A DNA stretch of 11,403 nt from positions 1-11,403 of the forward strand of contig CAKPXW010000051.1 in NCBI GenBank assembly GCA_934202505.1. The letters run 5' to 3'. The position numbers and the translations under genes were made by a program. The notes beneath the pieces were generated by a model. It was not told where the DNA came from and did no database searches. It was given only the letters and a program-made list of their open reading frames with translations. The DNA comes from an uncultured Bacilli bacterium. GTDB lineage: Bacteria > Bacillota_I > Bacilli_A > RFN20 > CAG-631. Positions 6,803-11,403 of this stretch are shown here, in pieces; within the stretch, counting starts at the first letter, position 1; each line of letters begins with the position of its first letter.

Positions 6803-7672
6803 ATGGCAGCTTTTCAAGTTACACAATTGAATCCTAAAAAGTTTCAATCGAGTCAAATTAAGTTTATTGTAATATTGTTACCAATTTGTGTAGTTATGCT
6901 TTTACCTATTCTTTATATCATAAATCAAGCTTTTAAACCATTAGATGAATTATTCTATTTTCCACCAAGAATTTTTGTTAGAAATGCAACACTATCTAAT
7001 TTTAAAGAGTTATTTAGATTAGCAGAAACAACAGGTCTTCCTTGGATGAGATATTTACTTAATTCTTTAGTAATTACAGTTATTTATGTATTAGCAGTAT
7101 TACTAATAACAGTTTCAGCAGCATATGCTTTTTCTAAAAAAGATTTTAAGATAAAAAAGGCTTTCTTCCAAGTAAACCAAATTGCTTTGATGTTTGTTGC
7201 TGTCGCAGTACAAATTCCTTCATATTTGATTATTTCAAAGTTAGGATTAATAGATAATTTTTTAGTTCATTTAATTCCTTCTCTTGCAGTTCCAGTTTAT
7301 TTATTCTTAATGAAACAAAATATCGATGAAGTTCCAAAAGAAATTCTAGAATCTGCTAAATTAGATGGTTGCAATGATTTTCAAATAATAACAAAATTTG
7401 TTGTTCCACTTGTAAAACCAGCTATTGCAACAATTGCAATTCTTGCTTTCCAATCAATATGGAATTCAGGAGGAGCATCTACATTATATTTAAATTCAGA
7501 AAATTTAAAAACATTACCTTATTTCTTTAATTTATTAACATCATCTGCTGGTATTAAAGCAACTGGTGTTTCAGCAGCAAGTTCACTTATTTTATTTATT
7601 CCAAATTTAATTATCTTTATTGTTATGCAATCTAAGGTAATGAATACTATGTCAAGGTCAGGTATTAAGTAA
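6803..7672 (+). CDS. ABC sugar transporter permease, MalG type
   Basis: This 289-residue partner permease of the carbohydrate importer has about six membrane helices: residues 19-41, 84-110, 123-147, 152-172, 205-222 and 256-276. The EAA coupling loop is KEILESAKLDGCNDFQIITKFVVPLVKPAIA (from residue 179), ESA replacing the classic EAA and LDG retained. The opening (hydrophobic helix, then NQAFKPLDELFYFPPRIFVRNATLSNFKELF) is the standard MalG/UgpE/LplC pattern of a first helix followed by a periplasm-side loop with FPP. The C-terminus ends just after the last helix (QSKVMNTMSRSGIK), as is normal for this subfamily. Spacing to both neighbours is minimal (12 bp upstream, 1 bp downstream). It should pair with the MalF-type permease and the large binding lipoprotein; the energising ATPase must come from another locus or from downstream. 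Confidence 0.95.
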   Translation: MAAFQVTQLNPKKFQSSQIKFIVILLPICVVMLLPILYIINQAFKPLDELFYFPPRIFVRNATLSNFKELFRLAETTGLPWMRYLLNSLVITVIYVLAVLLITVSAAYAFSKKDFKIKKAFFQVNQIALMFVAVAVQIPSYLIISKLGLIDNFLVHLIPSLAVPVYLFLMKQNIDEVPKEILESAKLDGCNDFQIITKFVVPLVKPAIATIAILAFQSIWNSGGASTLYLNSENLKTLPYFFNLLTSSAGIKATGVSAASSLILFIPNLIIFIVMQSKVMNTMSRSGIK

Positions 7673-7673
7673 T

Positions 7674-10019
7674 ATGAAAAAGTTAAGAAAAATTTTATGT
7701 TCAGTTCTAGCCATATTAATGCTTGCTGGTATTGGCTTAGGCTTCAATAATAAAACAAATATAGTAAGTGCAACAAGTGCAACAACTTATACACGTTCTT
7801 TAAATTCGGACAATTATGTTGTTCGTTCTCAAGATGGATATATTCCCGAATCAACTTATGATAGAATTGGTCTTTCTTCTCCTCAAGATATGGTTATTGA
7901 TAAGGTTATAGAAGATGGCAAAGAAGTTGAATATGGATATATATTAAACCAAGGTGTATCATCAGAAGGTGGACCTTTTCTTACAAAATTTAAATTATCA
8001 GATTTAACAAATAATTCTACAAATGTAAAACAAATTTATTTAAACGATACAAAGGCAAATAGACAACTTGTAACGCCAACAGGGTTATGGTTACAAACTA
8101 CTACTGTAAATGGAAAAACTCATAAAGAAATTTATATTGCCGATGGTAGTGCTTCAATTGCCGCACCTGGATATAAAGATTCGAAAGTTCAAAGATATAC
8201 AGGATTAATTTATCGTTTTAGATTTGATGAAAATGATGAAATAAACTTTAACGATACTTATGTTATTCATGTTCCAACACAAGCATGTCCAGTTTCAGCC
8301 GATGGGACTAGTAGTTGCGTTAAGGAATATGATTCTAATGGAAATTTAACTTATGAACAAACTATAATGAATAAAGTCGCTTTTGGACAAAATACTGAAT
8401 TTAAACCAGTTAAAGTAGCAGTTGACTCTGCTGGTAATATATTCGTTGCTTCTAAAGGTACTTCTTCTGGTTTAATTGAACTTACTTATTCAGGAGAATT
8501 TGTTTCTTTCTTCGCTGTTAACTCTACAAGTTATAATTTCTTATATCAATTTATTAAAAAATATGGAACAGCAGCACAACTTGAAAAGTTAAATGTCAGT
8601 GTTCCAAGTTCTTTTGAAAATGTATATGTAGATAAAGATGACTTAGTATATTCAATGACAATGAATATTGATATTCCATTTGTAAAATATTCTACATCTG
8701 GTTCTTCAATATTAACAAAGAAAGTAACCTTCCCATATACTTGGTTAAACAGTCAAGGAATTCCTCAAATTGAAATAACCGATTGTTATGTTACGGATGA
8801 TGGACTAATATTTATTACTTTACAAACAGGAATGATTTATGTTTATAGTCCTGATGGGAACTTAATTTTCTTCTTTGGAACAAGTCAAGCTTCAGATACA
8901 TCAACTCCAGATGTTATTGGATTTTTCAGCCAGTTATCAGCAATTACTGTTGATTCAAATAACAGAATATGGGCAATAGATAGTAAAAAATCATTTATTC
9001 AAACATTTATTACTACTGAATATTCTGCATCAATTTTTGAAGCTATAACAGCTTTCAATAATCACGATTATGAAGCATCCCAAAAAGCTTGGGAAAAAGT
9101 TTTAAATTATGACTCTTTATCAGTACTTGCCAATGAGGGCTTAGGAAAAGCATATTATTACAATCTTGATTTTAATAATTCTCTTGAATATTTTAAAAAA
9201 GCAAAAGATCGTACATTATATTCCAATGTTTTCTGGGAATTAAGAAATGACTTCTTACAACAAAATTTATCAATTATAATTGTAATTGCCGCAGGTGTAA
9301 TTATATTAATTCTTTTTACAAAATATCTATTTAACAAAGTTAATAAATTAAAAGAATTTAAAGCTAAAGTTGCAAAATTTAAAGAAACAAGATTCTTTAA
9401 AGATTTAACTGTTGGGTTTAGATTAATTAGAAAACCTGCTGATACATTCTACGAGTTAAAGGTAAATCGTCGAGGCTCTGTATGGGGTGCAACAGTTTAT
9501 TATATACTTGCTATAATTGCTATGCTTTTAAATACTTATTGTTATGCACTTCCATTCCAATATTTAACAATTAACACTATATCTGTTGGAACAGTTTTAT
9601 TTGGAACTATCGCAGTATTAATGGTATTTGTGTTATGTAATTATTTAGTATCAGCAATTAATAATGGTGAAGGAACATTTAAAGATATTTATAAATTTAC
9701 AGGTTATTGCTTATTACCAATGATTATTTGTTTACCACTTGCTGTTGGTATATCATATGGTTTAACTTTAAATGAACAAGTAATAATTACATTCTTAAAA
9801 GCTCTAGCTTTCTGGGGATCTGGAATTATGCTAGCAATTGGTATTTTACAAGTTCATAACTATACATTTGGCCAAACTGTAAAAAATATTTTATTAACAA
9901 TTATCTTTATGATTTTATTTGCTATTATATGTATAGTTGTATATGTAATGATTGATCAAATTATTTATTTGATTAAAACAATTTGGAAAGAGGTGAAGTT
10001 ACGTGCAGGGTGGTATTAA
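7674..10019 (+). CDS. Secreted beta-propeller / TPR / Yip1 membrane protein
   Basis: I cannot name this 781-residue protein, but its layout is clear. A signal peptide (residues 1 to about 33, MKKLRKILCSVLAILMLAG...VSA) exports the N-terminus. Residues about 60-445 carry NHL-like beta-propeller blades, seen as repeated pieces such as KVAVDSAGNIFVAS (247-260), VYVDKDDLVYSM (317-328), CYVTDDGLIFIT...IYVYSPDGNLIFFFG (371-402) and AITVDSNNRIWAID (423-436). Residues about 450-515 look like a pair of TPR helices (FNNHDYEASQKAWEKVL, LGKAYYYNLDFNNSLEYFKKA). A membrane helix spans about 532-550, followed by a Lys-rich cytoplasmic stretch. Residues about 579-765 form a Yip1-type domain (PF04893-like: FRLIRKPADTFYELK, then about five helices). 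It starts one base after the MalG-type permease stop with only a weak ribosome binding site, so translation is probably coupled. A role as an extracellular ligand sensor, scaffold or transporter partner is inference from architecture and neighbours. Confidence 0.82.
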   Translation: MKKLRKILCSVLAILMLAGIGLGFNNKTNIVSATSATTYTRSLNSDNYVVRSQDGYIPESTYDRIGLSSPQDMVIDKVIEDGKEVEYGYILNQGVSSEGGPFLTKFKLSDLTNNSTNVKQIYLNDTKANRQLVTPTGLWLQTTTVNGKTHKEIYIADGSASIAAPGYKDSKVQRYTGLIYRFRFDENDEINFNDTYVIHVPTQACPVSADGTSSCVKEYDSNGNLTYEQTIMNKVAFGQNTEFKPVKVAVDSAGNIFVASKGTSSGLIELTYSGEFVSFFAVNSTSYNFLYQFIKKYGTAAQLEKLNVSVPSSFENVYVDKDDLVYSMTMNIDIPFVKYSTSGSSILTKKVTFPYTWLNSQGIPQIEITDCYVTDDGLIFITLQTGMIYVYSPDGNLIFFFGTSQASDTSTPDVIGFFSQLSAITVDSNNRIWAIDSKKSFIQTFITTEYSASIFEAITAFNNHDYEASQKAWEKVLNYDSLSVLANEGLGKAYYYNLDFNNSLEYFKKAKDRTLYSNVFWELRNDFLQQNLSIIIVIAAGVIILILFTKYLFNKVNKLKEFKAKVAKFKETRFFKDLTVGFRLIRKPADTFYELKVNRRGSVWGATVYYILAIIAMLLNTYCYALPFQYLTINTISVGTVLFGTIAVLMVFVLCNYLVSAINNGEGTFKDIYKFTGYCLLPMIICLPLAVGISYGLTLNEQVIITFLKALAFWGSGIMLAIGILQVHNYTFGQTVKNILLTIIFMILFAIICIVVYVMIDQIIYLIKTIWKEVKLRAGWY
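9990..9996 (+). promoter_or_regulatory. Ribosome binding site for the GTG start at 10003
   Basis: GAGGTGA, matching part of the extended GGAGGTGA consensus, lies inside the end of the propeller-Yip1 gene and six bases before a GTG codon at 10003. A TGA stop in the same frame at 9994-9996 leaves GTG as the only plausible start before the coding region proper. Confidence 0.75.
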
Positions 10020-11403
10020 AAAATTAATAGCAATTACTGGAACATCTATTCTTTCAATTGCTTTAATTTCTATTGGATATAAAAAAGTCACTACAGCTGT
10101 TGAAAAAACTAATCGTAACGAACAATTTGCAGTTGATGAATATAATATTCCAGTAACTTCTTTGGACAATTATACAAAAATTTATGAAAACAATAATTTT
10201 GAATACTTCTTTAATCACACAAATACTGTTTTGAAAATTAGGAATAAAAAATCAGGATTTGTTTGGTCAACAGGTGCAGATATTTCAACGCCTAAAACAC
10301 TAGGAAGTTCTTGCTCATCAATAAAAGCTAATTCTGATGAACAGTATGCTTGTGCAATTGATGCAGGCCCAAATAGTAAAGGAAGTCCAGATGATATTAC
10401 TTACTATTCAAATATTAATCAATTAATGTCGTTTACTTATTACGAAAAAGTATCTAATGATAAAGCAGTATCAAGTCAATCTGCATTAATATTAGATTCT
10501 TCAAAAGCAGTTTATTCATTCTACCGTCATAAACTATATAGCAATGAATTTATATTTAAAGTAAATTATGTTATTAAAACAGGACAAGGTGAAATATCTG
10601 CTGATTATCATATAAATATGCGTCTTACTTTTACAGAACAAGGAATGAATGTCCATATTTATGATGAAGATATTTATGGTGAAGGGTATGAAACAATTGA
10701 ATCAATTTCACCATTTCCTCGTCTTGGACAATCAGGAGGAAAAGTAATCAATTGTAGAATAAAATCTACTGATGAAGATGGTTATGGTAGTTGTGATTAT
10801 AGCGTAAAAGATGCCACAATTACTAATAATGATAATACAAATTTACCAGGATATATATTTGTTCCAGATGGATCAGGTGCTTTAATTCGTTTTGATGATG
10901 TTAAGTATTATGATGCTAATCAAAGATTTTATTTCGATGTTTATGGAGATCCATATCGTGGAAATAGTGATGGAGTAGAATTTTCAAAGTCATTATCAGT
11001 ATATGAACCTGACTATGTTGAAACTAAAAAAATTACAATGCCTGTTTGGGGTGTTGCTTATGGAAATAATCAAGATGCCTTTGTTGCTTATGCTACAAGT
11101 GGTGAAGAATATTTTAGTTTAATATATCAAGGAAGAAGTAAAAGAATAGAATATGCTTCTATCTATCCAAGATTTGAAAGAAATAGAAAGTATTCTTATA
11201 CTTTTGGTGAGAGTTCTTCGATTTTGACTTTAGGGAAAAATGAAATATATCGTTATGATATAGGGCTTGCTTATAACTTTTTACAAGGAGATGGCGATAT
11301 TCCTGCTTCTTATATAGGAATGGCTCTTACTTATAGAAATTATTTACGCAATACAGCTGCTATTAAAGAAGATGTTGAATTAATAACAGGGCCAAAAGTT
11401 GAC
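10003..11403 (+). CDS. DUF5696-type membrane-anchored protein (3' partial)
   Basis: The frame is open from a GTG at 10003 to the window end: 467 residues with no stop, so the C-terminus is missing. It overlaps the preceding gene by 17 bases. Residues about 7-25 (KLIAITGTSILSIALISIG) are a signal anchor or signal peptide, placing the rest outside the cell. Residues about 60-240 are beta-rich, opening with VLKIRNKKSGFVWSTGAD (76-93), a pattern also seen in N-terminal sandwich domains of several glycoside hydrolase families. The segment LPGYIFVPDGSGALIRFDD (281-299) and YIGMALTYRNYL (437-448) are, from memory, characteristic of the DUF5696 family, large extracytoplasmic proteins of Bacillota often encoded beside sugar ABC importers. 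The function of that family is not known to me. A glycan-binding or glycan-cleaving role is inferred from fold hints and context. The catalytic part, if there is one, would lie beyond the window. Confidence 0.78.
   Translation, partial: MQGGIKKLIAITGTSILSIALISIGYKKVTTAVEKTNRNEQFAVDEYNIPVTSLDNYTKIYENNNFEYFFNHTNTVLKIRNKKSGFVWSTGADISTPKTLGSSCSSIKANSDEQYACAIDAGPNSKGSPDDITYYSNINQLMSFTYYEKVSNDKAVSSQSALILDSSKAVYSFYRHKLYSNEFIFKVNYVIKTGQGEISADYHINMRLTFTEQGMNVHIYDEDIYGEGYETIESISPFPRLGQSGGKVINCRIKSTDEDGYGSCDYSVKDATITNNDNTNLPGYIFVPDGSGALIRFDDVKYYDANQRFYFDVYGDPYRGNSDGVEFSKSLSVYEPDYVETKKITMPVWGVAYGNNQDAFVAYATSGEEYFSLIYQGRSKRIEYASIYPRFERNRKYSYTFGESSSILTLGKNEIYRYDIGLAYNFLQGDGDIPASYIGMALTYRNYLRNTAAIKEDVELITGPKVD

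Overview
The window is AT-rich and densely coding on one strand. Genes start at strong AGGAGG-type ribosome binding sites, proteins carry Gram-positive style lipoprotein signals, and tryptophan is encoded by TGG with TGA not used as a sense codon. This suggests a low-GC member of the Bacillota (Bacilli or a related, possibly uncultured, gut-type lineage) using genetic code 11. The species cannot be named from the sequence.

Layout. Positions 2-889 are the 3' part of a tRNA-dihydrouridine synthase gene (dus family) whose N-terminus lies outside the window. A 139-bp intergenic region (890-1028) holds a good extended -10 promoter and, just upstream, three copies of a TTTATAC half-site, two of which form an 18-bp palindrome over the expected -35 position. 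From 1029 to the window end there is one tightly packed operon of six genes, with gaps of 12 bp or less or with overlaps: (1) a lipoprotein with a phosphodiester glycosidase (NAGPA-type) domain behind a Ser/Glu-rich stalk; (2) a 1050-residue lipoprotein made of two beta-sandwich, carbohydrate-binding-like modules and a C-terminal ABC sugar-binding domain; (3) and (4) two MalF/MalG-type ABC permeases; (5) a 781-residue protein with a secreted NHL-like beta-propeller, a TPR-like segment, a transmembrane helix and a Yip1-type membrane domain; (6) the first 467 residues of a membrane-anchored DUF5696-type protein, which begins at GTG and overlaps the previous gene.

How they may work together. The permeases and binding protein form an importer for a sugar or oligosaccharide. 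No ATPase is encoded in the window, so a shared MsmX/UgpC-type ATPase encoded elsewhere, or one downstream, would be needed. The NAGPA-domain lipoprotein, the carbohydrate-binding-like modules, the propeller-Yip1 protein and the DUF5696 protein are all predicted to be tethered to the membrane with large parts outside the cell. My inference is a surface complex that binds and trims a glycan, possibly one with sugar-phosphodiester linkages, and hands the product to the transporter. The propeller-TPR-Yip1 and DUF5696 proteins have no function I can name. They are the most interesting part of the window.
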